A stretch of 64,000 nucleotides of DNA. Source: Salifodinibacter halophilus (GTDB lineage: Bacteria; Pseudomonadota; Gammaproteobacteria; Nevskiales; Salinisphaeraceae). Every line of letters starts with the position of its first letter. Within the stretch, counting starts at the first letter, position 1. A program made the position numbers and the translations under genes. This document shows, in pieces, positions 8,856 to 20,545 of the stretch. The notes below the pieces were generated by a model. The model saw only the letters and a list, made by a program, of their open reading frames with translations. It did no database searches and had not been told where the DNA came from. Where the stretch lies: the NCBI GenBank assembly GCA_012999515.1, contig JABEEB010000001.1:186001-250000 (forward strand), read 5' to 3'.

Positions 8856-8879
8856 ATCAACCATTTAATCCGCTTACCC
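8856..8879 (-). repeat. Right terminal inverted repeat of the ISL3 element
   Basis: Read on the minus strand it begins GGGTAAGCGGATTAAATGG and ends in TTGAT, matching the left end at 21 of 24 positions. It ends directly against the right target duplication. Confidence 0.93.
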
Positions 8880-8887
8880 AATTTGTT
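8880..8887. repeat. Target-site duplication, right copy (AATTTGTT)
   Basis: Identical to 5500-5507. On the pilY1 coding strand it reads AACAAATT and supplies the codons for Asn-Lys and the start of Phe at the junction of the two fragments. Confidence 0.95.
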
Positions 8888-9874
8888 TCGGTTGTCGTCG
8901 AGGTTATAAGGAACGTCGTTGGCAAACCTCGGACGATGATTACTAGTGCAGATGCCGACATTGAGATGGTCGAAATCGTTGAACGCACGCACCAGTGCGT
9001 TTTTGATGGCTCCGGAACGGTTTCTGTTATACGCGAACCAGTTGGTGAAGTTACCAACTGCCGCCCGATAATCTGCCGACTTGGTAAAGTTGTCCGGTTT
9101 GATTTGGAAACGATAGAAAGGTTGGCTGGTGTTGCCCGGAGCTCGGCTGGTGGATGGCTTGATTTTATTTGTTCTATAACTGGAAAAATATTTGCCGGCT
9201 CTGGATTGGGCGTCCTCTTTACTGGCTCCAGTTAAGTAAAACGTGGCAGGAAAAAAATCATATGCGCCCGCGTTGCAAACTGAAGCGCAGTCATCCGGCT
9301 TGGGCATACCCTGGCGATAATCAAACTCTCCTGCCGTGATGGCCGTCATGTCGATTTCATCGTCTCGCTCACCTGTTATTTTTCCAGGGACATAGCGGAC
9401 ACGAGTCAAATTTGAAGATTTATCACGATAGTCGGTATCGCCGGGCCAAGGCCTGTATTCCTGTGTTGGTGAGAAATACTGTCGGTTGAAGTCGGGGGAT
9501 CTTATAAAAGCATAGTCCGGAACGGGTGGAATAGTACTCTTGGTCCTGTTTGGAAAGACCATTTGGTATGCGAGTCCGGAACTGCGCAAATCACCATTGC
9601 TGGTAACAAAAGAGCCGTCTCGCCAATACACGTGATTTTGTGCACCGAATAACATCTCGAACTTCATGGCGCTCGAGCCGTCGACTGCAAGCAGCACGGT
9701 GGGATCCACGTGAGAACTGGCGATTAGTGGGTTTCTCGGGATGCTTATCTGGTTCGCGTTCGTGTCGGCTTGAGCGCTAATCGCGGCATTAGCGATAATA
9801 GTTGACGCCAGAGGAATGACATAAGAAAGGCGCATATAGCCGCTGATACGTTTATTTTTTGTTTTAATTTTCAT
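8880..9874 (-). pseudogene. pilY1: pilY1, N-terminal fragment (interrupted by insertion element)
   Basis: The first 331 residues of the PilY1 tip adhesin. The reading frame runs on into the element for another 26 codons and stops at 8801. A signal peptide is visible (basic start, hydrophobic core, likely cleavage after AISAQA near residue 36), followed by the start of a von Willebrand A-like domain. Its metal-site motif reads DGSSA instead of the canonical DxSxS. The fragment lacks the beta-propeller that supports pilus extension and retraction, so it cannot replace the whole protein. It lies 104 nt after pilX, across an AT-rich gap. Confidence 0.9.
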
Positions 9875-9978
9875 GATTGTTATCCGCTAGTTGGCAAAAC
9901 TCGAATAACTTAATTTTTTATGTAAAAAAATTTTATAATCGTATTAAATGTCGTTTTTATTTTCAGTAAATTCTCGTG

Positions 9979-10587
9979 TTACCGATGGCCGTATTGTTTT
10001 TTAAACACACTTTGCGTCACGGTCGTCGTTTGGCTGCCTGGTCCTTGGGTACGCGCGGTTGTCGTGAAGAAATATATGCCGCCGCCGTTGGCTTGCGCGG
10101 TCTGGCTTAGCTCTACGCTCGATGCTTGTTGATAGGTGACCCAGTAATCAGTATGTGTGGGCGACGTTCCGCCGGTTGAATAAGGCTGTGCGGCGTTTGG
10201 ATAGGCTGTGCCGTCAATCCATTTGGAGGGCGCTAAAGACTTTTTCGGTTGGGGCGCAACGTCAATTGCAGCATCACCGCATGAGGTTGTCTGTATCACC
10301 ACACCGTTGGCCTTTAGCTTGTAGCAATGACTGTTGGGCGTCGGATACCCAGGCGTTGCGCCGAGTACGGACTCGCTGTAGCGGAGTGCGTTATTAGCGG
10401 TTTGTCGGGATGCGGCTTTAGCATTTGTGTTGGTTGCCATTTTCTGCTGTAGCGTCGACGAATTGATGCTGGAAAGTGCCAGCAACGTGATGATGACGAG
10501 AAACAACAGGGAGGTGATCAGAATGAAACCGTCTTCGTCATGCGTGCGGGTTATGCTCGGGATTGTGCTGACTTTAGTTGCGTGCAT
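9979..10587 (-). CDS. pilX: Type IV pilus assembly protein PilX
   Basis: A minor pilin-like protein of 202 residues that helps prime pilus assembly at the inner membrane. A glycine-phenylalanine processing site (DEDG then FILITSLLFLVIITLLALSSI) starts the hydrophobic helix. Glu5 is replaced, as is common in PilX. The globular part has a cysteine pair in the middle region (SHCYK and TSCGD). The start ATG 10587 overlaps the end of pilW by 14 nt, showing translational coupling. Confidence 0.85.
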   Translation of the reverse strand: MHATKVSTIPSITRTHDEDGFILITSLLFLVIITLLALSSINSSTLQQKMATNTNAKAASRQTANNALRYSESVLGATPGYPTPNSHCYKLKANGVVIQTTSCGDAAIDVAPQPKKSLAPSKWIDGTAYPNAAQPYSTGGTSPTHTDYWVTYQQASSVELSQTAQANGGGIYFFTTTARTQGPGSQTTTVTQSVFKKQYGHR

Positions 10588-11383
10588 TGCGGAAGAGCAC
10601 CGTTCGGTCGAAGAAGAGAAAGCCGCGACGTGAGTCGTTCACATCAATATCGGGCCCGTTGACGAAGCTAAAACTGCGTGAAATCGGTGTGGAGAGCACA
10701 CGTTTACGTGTTTGAAATAGCGCTTGGATGCGCAGCGTCAATATCTGACGTTGTTGCCTTGGTTTTAGCGAATCGACGTAGTGATCGACCGACCCGTCGC
10801 CGTCGGTATCAAGAGCAAACCGCGTACGAAATGCCCGGATATTATTCAGCAATGGGCGAGTGATTGGGTAACCGGTGCCATCTTTCGGGGCATAGGTGTG
10901 GCATTTGATCTGGTTTTTGTCAGTGCCACTGATGTAATATTCGAGAGAGAAATCGGCTACTCTTTCCGAAACAACAGTATTATCGGTTTTTCCAATTTTT
11001 TTGCCAAGGCAGTTATGAAGTCCGCCAGCGGCTTGAAATCGGATACGCAAGATCGTTTTCTGTTTGGTTGTCGCTGCGCCGATATAGCTGCCCCGCGCGA
11101 GTGTTGGCGCGGATCCCGGGGCTGCATCGCTTTTTAGAATATTTGTCAATTTTTGTGATGGTTCGACGTGATAGCCAGCCTGCGCGATGGCGTCGTCGAG
11201 CATCACATTAAGAAGACGTGCGCGCGCCTGGAGGCCGGCTAAAGCGTTCTGTGCGCGTAAGCTGTTTCGGTTGCCGAGCATGATGTGTAGCACGCCGGCC
11301 AAAAGAATGAGGGATATGATGAGTGCGATCATCAGCTCGATCAGTGTGAAGCCGGTTTGTTCGGCACGTGAAAATCGCTTCAT
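10574..11383 (-). CDS. pilW: Type IV pilus minor pilin PilW
   Basis: A prepilin-like protein of 269 residues with leader MKRFSRAEQTG and helix FTLIELMIALIISLILLAGV, including Glu5. It belongs to the minor pilins PilVWX that, with PilY1, form the initiating tip complex of type IV pili. The start is ATG 11383, which overlaps the pilV stop as ATGA; the longer frame from 11428 would add 15 unrelated residues. The large globular domain after the helix matches the family's usual length. Confidence 0.88.
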   Translation of the reverse strand: MKRFSRAEQTGFTLIELMIALIISLILLAGVLHIMLGNRNSLRAQNALAGLQARARLLNVMLDDAIAQAGYHVEPSQKLTNILKSDAAPGSAPTLARGSYIGAATTKQKTILRIRFQAAGGLHNCLGKKIGKTDNTVVSERVADFSLEYYISGTDKNQIKCHTYAPKDGTGYPITRPLLNNIRAFRTRFALDTDGDGSVDHYVDSLKPRQQRQILTLRIQALFQTRKRVLSTPISRSFSFVNGPDIDVNDSRRGFLFFDRTVLFRNARN

Positions 11384-11904
11384 AGCGTCACCCGCCGTGT
11401 CATACAGTAAGTTTTGCGTGCCGAACAACTGTTTGTCACGTCGTCGGAGCTTCCCGAATTCTGATAATTAATCTTGTTGAGATGCCAGGCGATCGTGATT
11501 CTGAAGCGGTAGGGTGGCGTTCCCGCGTCGCCAATGCTTTCGATTGACCCTTCGCCACTTGGTAGCGTCCGTGCCAGCGATTCGGCCCATTGATGTAGAT
11601 CGTGTGCTGCAACTTGCCTGGGCGTGCATGACGAACTGCAATCCTGGCTGGGCACACTGGCCGTGCTTTTCCCGGCATAGTGATTGTTGATGCGTGCTGC
11701 ATCCGCTTTGTTAGCGCGTATGCGGCTTACCATGCTTTGCATGGCAACAGTGGCTTGAGTCTGGGCTGCAGATGTCTGAGTGTTTTTCAAACTGGCCGTT
11801 TGCAACCCAATCAGTCCGGTTAAACCGATCGAAATGATGACAATCGCAACCAGTGCTTCGAGTAGCGTGAAACCGTCCTCGAATCCATCTGTCGAGATCC
11901 TCAT
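11380..11904 (-). CDS. pilV: Type IV pilus modification protein PilV
   Basis: A minor pilin of 174 residues. The leader ends in FEDG and the helix reads FTLLEALVAIVIISIGLTGLIGLQ, a very typical PilV start. The mature part has paired cysteines (QDCSSSC, NSCSARKTYC). The start is ATG 11904, overlapping the fimT stop as ATGA, and its own stop overlaps the pilW start in the same way. The whole operon is therefore translationally coupled. Confidence 0.88.
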   Translation of the reverse strand: MRISTDGFEDGFTLLEALVAIVIISIGLTGLIGLQTASLKNTQTSAAQTQATVAMQSMVSRIRANKADAARINNHYAGKSTASVPSQDCSSSCTPRQVAAHDLHQWAESLARTLPSGEGSIESIGDAGTPPYRFRITIAWHLNKINYQNSGSSDDVTNSCSARKTYCMTRRVTL

Positions 11905-12419
11905 TCGATATTGGTGCAATGCGCGTTTTTGTCACCATGCACGCTTCGGATGCGCCCCGTTTGCGCGACGATCAGACAAGTTTTATTCGGGGTGTTACTT
12001 GTTTGCACGGAGAAACTACCGTTGGTCCCCCGCGCGAAACCATTAGGTCCGAACACAACTTTTGCTGATGCCCGATTCCACTTGATGGTCGGGCGGTTCG
12101 AAGTGGGTGTATGCACTGTAATCGGACTGCCAGTACCGTCGTGGCGCTGAATGATCCAGCCGTCACGCCACGCGTCGTTGTTACTGCTGCAGGTGGATTG
12201 GTCGGTGCTTGCGCAGAGGGTTATTTTTCGATCGCGTTTGACCGCGGCTGTGCGTGCATGGTGGAGCGCGGCAACAAGGCTGTTCGACGTTGCTTGTATC
12301 GCGCTAGTCTGGCCGAGTGACCGATAGGCTGGTACGGCCATGGTGGCCAGTACTGCCAGCACCGCAATCGTGACCATCAGCTCTAGCAGCGTGAACCCGT
12401 GGTCGTTTTTTCTTGGCAT
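11901..12419 (-). CDS. fimT: Minor pilin FimT/GspH-like
   Basis: The first gene of the minor-pilin operon, 172 residues. The leader MPRKNDHG is followed by FTLLELMVTIAVLAVLATMAVPAY with Glu5, then a GspH/FimT domain containing the family signature FGPNGFARG and a C-terminal cysteine pair (KTCLIV and AHCTNIE). FimT proteins of some gammaproteobacteria bind DNA for natural uptake, while FimU primes pilus assembly; which role applies here cannot be told from sequence. Confidence 0.87.
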   Translation of the reverse strand: MPRKNDHGFTLLELMVTIAVLAVLATMAVPAYRSLGQTSAIQATSNSLVAALHHARTAAVKRDRKITLCASTDQSTCSSNNDAWRDGWIIQRHDGTGSPITVHTPTSNRPTIKWNRASAKVVFGPNGFARGTNGSFSVQTSNTPNKTCLIVAQTGRIRSVHGDKNAHCTNIE

Positions 12420-12676
12420 TGTTATGTGAGGCCGCGCAGCCCTGTTGCTCTACATTACGTCTTTCCTGGATAGACGCAAGTGTGAGCTGCGTGGATGCCC
12501 GATAGCGACGGCTGCGCGACCGTGTGATCGTCGCCGGCTGTCCATGAATCCTGTAGCACTTGAAAGTGGCAGCCGGCGTTTTGATTGCGCGGCTTATCTG
12601 CTTGATGCCGCGCGTGGCGTACGGGGCTGAATCGGGATCAGCGAGCTGCTGGATTGGCTTATCGCCAGAAGGATGG
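12420..12676. other. Intergenic region between tRNA-Leu and fimT, no gene recognised
   Basis: 257 nt without a convincing coding frame. It should hold the fimT operon promoter (minus strand) and the 3' trailer of the tRNA. I looked for a sigma-54 motif (TGGCAC-N5-TTGC) on the minus strand and did not find one. Confidence 0.5.
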
Positions 12677-12763
12677 TGGTGCCCGGGGTGGGATTCGAAC
12701 CCACACTCTGTTGCCAGAATCGGATTTTGAGTCCGACGCGTCTACCAGTTCCGCCACCCGGGC
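12677..12763 (-). tRNA. tRNA-Leu (anticodon CAA)
   Basis: Reading the minus strand from 12763: acceptor GCCCGGG pairs with CCCGGGC at the 3' end, followed by discriminator A and an encoded CCA (12677-12679). The D-arm contains GGTAGAC, the anticodon arm is TCGGA-CTCAAAA-TCCGA with anticodon CAA, there is a long class II variable arm, and the T-arm reads GGTTCGAATCC. The length of 87 nt and the long variable arm fit leucine. It decodes UUG. Confidence 0.97.
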
Positions 12764-12811
12764 AGAGCCGATTAGTATACCCGGCTAGAAGGCAATGCTA
12801 AACCACCGTGT

Positions 12812-15550
<2,739 letters not shown>

Positions 15551-15643
15551 AGCGACTTGTCGTGCCGGCTATGGCATACTGATAGGTTGGATCAGTCGGC
15601 CTGGTTTGCCGACGCGTGCTGATTTTTCGGAGAAAATAAATTT

Positions 15644-15976
15644 ATGACCGGTTTTATCGACACGGCGCAGGCGGCGTCGGGCGGCGCCAGTGGACAGGGA
15701 AGTATCTGGCCGACATTGATCATGGTGGTCGTGTTTCTGGTGTTCATGTTCTTCGTCATCATTCGGCCGCAGATGAAGCGCCAGAAGGAGCACCGTCAAC
15801 TACTCGAGAGCTTGGAAAAAGGCTCGGAAGTCGTGACCTCGGGCGGTGTGGCCGGTAAGGTGCGCGAACTCGGCGAGAACTTTTTGACGGTCGAAGTCAG
15901 TCGGGACGTCCATCTCCAAATACAGAAAAGCTCGGTTACTCGCGTCATGCCTAAGGGAACGCTCGGTACGTTTTAG
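15644..15976 (+). CDS. yajC: Sec translocon accessory subunit YajC
   Basis: A small inner-membrane protein (110 residues) that joins SecDF at the Sec translocon. One membrane helix is visible (IWPTLIMVVVFLVFMFFVII), followed by RPQMKRQKEH and a soluble domain with GSEVVTSGGVAGKV, all typical. It is preceded by a GGAG ribosome site and followed by secD after 65 nt. Confidence 0.96.
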   Translation: MTGFIDTAQAASGGASGQGSIWPTLIMVVVFLVFMFFVIIRPQMKRQKEHRQLLESLEKGSEVVTSGGVAGKVRELGENFLTVEVSRDVHLQIQKSSVTRVMPKGTLGTF

Positions 15977-16041
15977 CGCGGCGCGCTAGTTGATGCATTG
16001 CGAGGGTGTTGTCGAGTAAGCGGACGTCGAGCTAGGAGTTT

Positions 16042-17895
16042 ATGAACCGCTATCCGTTGTGGAAGTACCTATTGCTGGCCGTGGTCATCGTGGTCGGCCT
16101 CCTTTACGCCGCGCCCAATCTGTTCGGCAATCAGCCAGCGGTTCAAATCAGCCGCGCCAGCGGTGACCCAGTGCCGCAGTCTCTGGTTCCGCGTGTTCGC
16201 GAGGTGTTGAGCCAAAACGATATCGAGCCGGTTAGTGTTGGCTACAGCAAGGGCCGCATACTAGCGCGCTATAAAACGAATGATCAGCAGCTCAAGGCGG
16301 CCAGCCAGTTAAAACAAACGCTGGGTGACAAGAATACGATTGCGCTCAACCTCGCGCCGCGAACCCCCGAGTGGTTGCGCTCGATCAACGCCCAGCCGAT
16401 GGCGCTGGGCTTGGATCTGCGCGGCGGCGTACATTTCCTGCTAAACGTTGATACGCAGGCGCTTTTCAAGAAACGTTATCAACAGCATACTCGCGATCTG
16501 GCCGCTCATTTGCGCGAGCAATCGATACGCTATAAGCGCGCCCACCGCGTCGACGATGGCGTGCGCATTAGCTTCGGCAGTGATCAGGCGCTTGCCAAGG
16601 CGCGCGATTCATTATCGGCCAAGTACAGCGCATTGGAATTCAAGCGTGCAAACGACGCACGTCATACCTTGGTCGCCAGCTATACCAGCAAACAGCGCAA
16701 GTCGATCGTCGACTCGGCGCTGACGACCAACCTCAATACGCTCCGCAACCGTGTCAACGAACTCGGTGTCTCGGAGCCGCTCGTCCAGCGCCAGGGCCGC
16801 AGCCATATCGTGGTCGAGTTGCCGGGCGTGCAGAATACTGCGCGCGCCAAACGACTACTCGGCAAGACCGCCACGTTGGAATACCACCTGGTGGATCAGC
16901 AGCACAGTCCCCAGAAAGCCAAGCGCACCGGTGACGTGCCCGAGGGCTCGGCGCTTTACCAAACCAAGGATGGCAGCCCGATTCTGCTGCAAAAGGACGT
17001 TATTGCGTCGGGCGATCAATTGACCGGCGCTTCTGCGGGTTTCGACAAGAAATCCGGTAGTCCGGATGTGCAGGTCACGCTGAACAGCCAAGCCGCCGAC
17101 AAGATGTTCAATGTCACCTCGGCGCATGTCGGCGATCCAATGGCTGTTTTGTATACTCAGACCAAGCTGGATACGGTCTATAAAGACGGCAAGCGCGTTA
17201 CCAACCGCACAACAGAGCAGAAAGTCATCAGCGTGGCGAACATCCGCAGCGCTTTCGGCAAGCGTTTCCAGACTACCGGCTTGTCACGCGGGCAGGCTCA
17301 TGATCTGGCGCTGTTGCTACGGGCGGGCGCATTGGCCGCGCCGGTCCACATCGTCCAACAGCGCACCGTCGGTCCAAGCCTGGGTGCCGATAACATCGCC
17401 AAAGGGCGTATTGCGGTCATTATCGGATTCTTGCTGGTGGTCGTGTTTATGGCGTGCTACTACAAGCTCTTCGGCTTGATCGCTGATTGCGCTTTGTTCA
17501 TGAACCTGGTGTTGATTGTCGCCGCGCTTTCCATTCTGCAGGCGACACTTACGTTACCTGGTATCGCCGGTATTGTTTTGACTGTGGGTATGGCGGTCGA
17601 CGCCAATGTGTTGATTTTTGAACGTATTCGCGAAGAGCTCAGTGCTGGCAACGGCCCACAGTCGGCCATCAAGATCGGCTATGACCGTGCACTGTCTTCG
17701 ATTGCTGACGCCAACGTGACGACATTGATTGCTGCCTTGATGCTGTTCGGCTTTGGCACCGGGCCGGTGCAAGGCTTTGCCATCACGTTATCGATCGGCA
17801 TCGTGACGTCCATGTTCACGGCCATCATAGGTACTCGCGCTATCGTCAACCTCGTCTACGGTCGACGCCAGCGGCTAACCAGCTTGTCGATCTAA
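16042..17895 (+). CDS. secD: Protein translocase subunit SecD
   Basis: An RND-family inner-membrane protein that uses the proton gradient to pull proteins through SecYEG. It has 617 residues: an N-terminal helix (about 6-24), the motif ALGLDLRGGVHFLL near residue 120, a large periplasmic domain, and a C-terminal bundle of five helices with the conserved GMAVDANVLIFERIREE. It starts at ATG 16042 with AGGAG upstream. SecF follows after 10 nt. Confidence 0.97.
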   Translation: MNRYPLWKYLLLAVVIVVGLLYAAPNLFGNQPAVQISRASGDPVPQSLVPRVREVLSQNDIEPVSVGYSKGRILARYKTNDQQLKAASQLKQTLGDKNTIALNLAPRTPEWLRSINAQPMALGLDLRGGVHFLLNVDTQALFKKRYQQHTRDLAAHLREQSIRYKRAHRVDDGVRISFGSDQALAKARDSLSAKYSALEFKRANDARHTLVASYTSKQRKSIVDSALTTNLNTLRNRVNELGVSEPLVQRQGRSHIVVELPGVQNTARAKRLLGKTATLEYHLVDQQHSPQKAKRTGDVPEGSALYQTKDGSPILLQKDVIASGDQLTGASAGFDKKSGSPDVQVTLNSQAADKMFNVTSAHVGDPMAVLYTQTKLDTVYKDGKRVTNRTTEQKVISVANIRSAFGKRFQTTGLSRGQAHDLALLLRAGALAAPVHIVQQRTVGPSLGADNIAKGRIAVIIGFLLVVVFMACYYKLFGLIADCALFMNLVLIVAALSILQATLTLPGIAGIVLTVGMAVDANVLIFERIREELSAGNGPQSAIKIGYDRALSSIADANVTTLIAALMLFGFGTGPVQGFAITLSIGIVTSMFTAIIGTRAIVNLVYGRRQRLTSLSI

Positions 17896-17905
17896 GCGTA
17901 CGATT

Positions 17906-18847
17906 ATGCGACTGCTCTCCTACCAAACGAATTTTCAATTCACGCGCTACGCTCGTTCAGCGACGGTGGTGTCACTGGTCCTCATCGCGTTGTCGGTTAC
18001 TTCGCTGGTAACCGGCAATTTGAGTTTTGGCATCGATTTCACGGGCGGTGTTGTCGTCGACGCGCGCTATCCACAGGCGGTCAAACTGGATGCCGTACGC
18101 TCGGCGATTGAGAAGGGCGGCTATCAGCACGCATCCGTCACGCATTTTGGCAGTGCTCAAGCGGTGTCCATCCGTTTACCGCCGCAACCGAAGCAGGATA
18201 AGACTAAGCTCGGCGACCAGATGCTTAAAACCCTGGCTGCCGGACCTGAGGGTGCGTCGATCCAGCGTGTTCAAGTTGTGGGTCCGCAGGTTGGGCAAAA
18301 CCTGTTATCTAAGGGCGGGCTGGCGTTCCTTTACACAGTGATCGCGATTCTGATCTACGTGATATTCCGTTTCCATTGGAAACTGGCGTTGGGTGCCGTG
18401 GCGGCACTGATCCATGACATCGTCATCACGCTCGGTGTGTTTTCCGTGACCAGCATGGAATTCAACTTGACGGTGTTAGCGGCGATCTTGGCCGTGCTCG
18501 GCTACTCACTCAATGACACCATCGTCGTGTTCGACCGCGTGCGAGAAAACTTCCGGCGCATGCGCAAGGCGACGCCGGTCGAAGTCATCAATACATCGAT
18601 CAATCAGACCTTGGCTCGGACCATTGTCACGGCAGGAACGACGCTGCTGACCTTGTTTGCGCTGTTCTTTCTGGGCGGTCAGATCATCCACGGCTTTGCT
18701 GCAGCGCTTTTGGTTGGCGTCGGTATCGGCACCTATTCGTCGATATTCGTCGCCAGTGTGTTAGCGCTATGGTTGAAGCTTACGAGTTATGATCTATTCC
18801 CGCCCAAAGAAGAAGACGCCGAGCGCGACGCGCGGCCTACAGAGTAA
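17906..18847 (+). CDS. secF: Protein translocase subunit SecF
   Basis: The partner of SecD, 313 residues. Seen are GIDFTGGVVVDARY in the N-terminal part and LGYSLNDTIVVFDRVREN in the membrane bundle, both family signatures. It ends 8 nt before the stop codon of the convergent suhB gene, leaving no room for a separate terminator. Confidence 0.97.
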   Translation: MRLLSYQTNFQFTRYARSATVVSLVLIALSVTSLVTGNLSFGIDFTGGVVVDARYPQAVKLDAVRSAIEKGGYQHASVTHFGSAQAVSIRLPPQPKQDKTKLGDQMLKTLAAGPEGASIQRVQVVGPQVGQNLLSKGGLAFLYTVIAILIYVIFRFHWKLALGAVAALIHDIVITLGVFSVTSMEFNLTVLAAILAVLGYSLNDTIVVFDRVRENFRRMRKATPVEVINTSINQTLARTIVTAGTTLLTLFALFFLGGQIIHGFAAALLVGVGIGTYSSIFVASVLALWLKLTSYDLFPPKEEDAERDARPTE

Positions 18848-18855
18848 GCCCGGCG

Positions 18856-19632
18856 TCAGCCGGACTTGATCCGTTCGTGGATTCTGGGCACCAGTTTCGG
18901 CGTCGACGCCAGAATGTGGCCCGATTCCAGTGGGTCGCTGTCGTCCGGTGGTGCCACGATACCGCCGGCAGCACGAACCAGCAGCATGCCAGCAGCCACG
19001 TCCCAAGCGTGCAGGCCGGCCTCCCAGAATGCGTCGAGCCGGCCACAGGCCACGTAAGCGAGATCGAGCGCGGCCGAACCGTTGACCCGCATGCCGCCGG
19101 CAGCGCGCGTCAGTTGCTGAAAAGCCGGCATCCAAGTGTCGACATCGGCATTGCGCCGGTAGGCAAACCCGCTGGCGAGCAATGCCGTGTCTAGATGCGT
19201 CGCGCCCGACACGCGGACACGCCGACCGTCGAGTTCCGCGCCGCGGCCGCGTTCAGCCGTAAACAGCTCATTGCGGACGGGGTCAAAGATGACACCGAGC
19301 TTAAGAATACCGTCTATGCGACAAGCGATCGATACACAAAAGTGGGGCAGCCCGTGCATGAAGTTGGCTGTACCGTCGATCGGGTCGATGATCCAAACGG
19401 TGTCGGTGTCGTCATTTTGTCCCGATTCTTCGGCAATAAAACCGTGTTGGGGGTAGCGCCGCGAGATCGTTTGGATGATGACTTGCTCGGCGTGCTGATC
19501 GGCCTCGGTGGCGTAGTCGTTAGGGCCTTTCCGGGTGATCTGGCCGGGGTCGCCGCGGCGGTAATATTCGAGAATTGTGTCGCCTGCAGCACGGGCGGCG
19601 GACACCGCGACGTTGGTCAAGGGATCCATCAA
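18856..19632 (-). CDS. suhB: Inositol-1-monophosphatase family protein SuhB
   Basis: A Mg-dependent phosphatase that in gammaproteobacteria also takes part in rRNA transcription antitermination. Of its 258 residues, the metal-site motifs are EESG, WIIDPIDGTANF and LHAWDVAAGMLLVRAAGG. It is convergent with secF and divergent from trmJ, the usual gammaproteobacterial arrangement. Confidence 0.93.
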   Translation of the reverse strand: MMDPLTNVAVSAARAAGDTILEYYRRGDPGQITRKGPNDYATEADQHAEQVIIQTISRRYPQHGFIAEESGQNDDTDTVWIIDPIDGTANFMHGLPHFCVSIACRIDGILKLGVIFDPVRNELFTAERGRGAELDGRRVRVSGATHLDTALLASGFAYRRNADVDTWMPAFQQLTRAAGGMRVNGSAALDLAYVACGRLDAFWEAGLHAWDVAAGMLLVRAAGGIVAPPDDSDPLESGHILASTPKLVPRIHERIKSG

Positions 19633-19698
19633 TTGGCCTGAAAGTAGGAATTAACCTGTAATGTTATCAGCGCTGCAAGTAGATACTGCCATCTGGCC

Positions 19699-20463
19699 AT
19701 GACGACATGTCAGATCAATCACAACCTGGCTAATGTTCGGATCGTGCTCGTGGGGGCCCAACACCCGGGCAATATAGGCGGTGTCGCCCGTGCGATGAAA
19801 GTCATGGGGCTGACCGAACTCTGGTTGGTTGCGCCGAAGAAGGCGCTGGACGAGGAGGCCGAAGCGCGCGCCTCGGGCGCTAGCGACGTGCTCGCAAGCG
19901 CGCGCTATGCCGATACACTGACCGAGGCGGTGGCCGAGTGCACGTTAGTCGTTGGCACCAGTGCCCGCGAGCGTCGAACAGCTTGGCCGCTTGACGACCC
20001 CCGAGATGCCGCGGAGCGGCTCTTGCCAAAAGCCGCTGAGGCGCCGGTTGCGGTTGTCTTTGGCTGTGAAAGAAGTGGTTTGGATAATGAAAGTTTGGAT
20101 CGGTGTCAGCGACATATGCGCATCCCGACAAACCCCGCTTACAGTTCTTTGAATCTGTCTGCGGCCGTGCAGGTTGTGGTCTATGAGCTGAGGATGGCGG
20201 CCCGGCAGACAACCGAAGACGGTACGGTGACGACGGGGCGGCCCCCTGCGACTAGTGCCGAGATGGAAGGGTTGTTCGAACATCTCGAGGCGACGCTTCA
20301 CACGGCCGGTTTTTTCAAACCCAACCGTTCGGGGGCGCTCATGCGGCGAGTACGCCGACTCTTCAACCGGGCGGCGCCAGATTCGTCGGAAGTCAATCTG
20401 TTACGTGGTGGTCTGCGCGCGCTGACCAATGCCGTACGCGGACGGGGTGACCCGCCATTGTAA
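19699..20463 (+). CDS. trmJ: tRNA (cytidine/uridine-2'-O-)-methyltransferase TrmJ
   Basis: A SPOUT-family enzyme that methylates the ribose at position 32 of tRNAs. Of its 254 residues, the N-terminus VRIVLVGAQHPGNIGGVARAMKVMG, the middle VFGCERSGLDNE and the knot region IPTNPAYSSLNLSAAVQ are diagnostic of TrmJ. It lies between suhB and cysE as in many gammaproteobacteria. Confidence 0.94.
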   Translation: MTTCQINHNLANVRIVLVGAQHPGNIGGVARAMKVMGLTELWLVAPKKALDEEAEARASGASDVLASARYADTLTEAVAECTLVVGTSARERRTAWPLDDPRDAAERLLPKAAEAPVAVVFGCERSGLDNESLDRCQRHMRIPTNPAYSSLNLSAAVQVVVYELRMAARQTTEDGTVTTGRPPATSAEMEGLFEHLEATLHTAGFFKPNRSGALMRRVRRLFNRAAPDSSEVNLLRGGLRALTNAVRGRGDPPL

Positions 20464-20545
20464 AATGGTTGATATATCGCAATATCGCGAGCAACGAGCA
20501 GCGGTAACATGAAAACTTCTGCCTAACCCCCGATAGGTGAGTGAT

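Larger units (their letters stand above)
5508..8879 (-). mobile_element. Complete ISL3-family element, ISPpu12-like, inserted in pilY1
   Basis: The element is 3,372 bp with 24-bp terminal inverted repeats that match at 21 of 24 positions and is flanked by a perfect 8-bp duplication. From right to left it holds a divergently transcribed MerR regulator, and then on the minus strand a cation transporter, a signal peptidase II and an ISL3 transposase. From memory, ISPpu12 of Pseudomonas putida has the same length, repeat length and cargo (tnpA, lspA, a czcD-like gene and a merR-like gene), so this is likely the same element or a close relative. All four genes look intact, so it may still be mobile. 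Comparison with the ISfinder entry would settle the identity. Confidence 0.95.

Noticed and set aside
5515-8872. Shorter element borders with GGTTGAT ends and a 7-bp ATTAAAT duplication
   Set aside because: The apparent 7-bp repeat is part of the inverted repeat. Extending both ends to GGG gives a longer repeat (21 of 24), a perfect 8-bp duplication, a length of 3,372 bp and an exact in-frame repair of pilY1.
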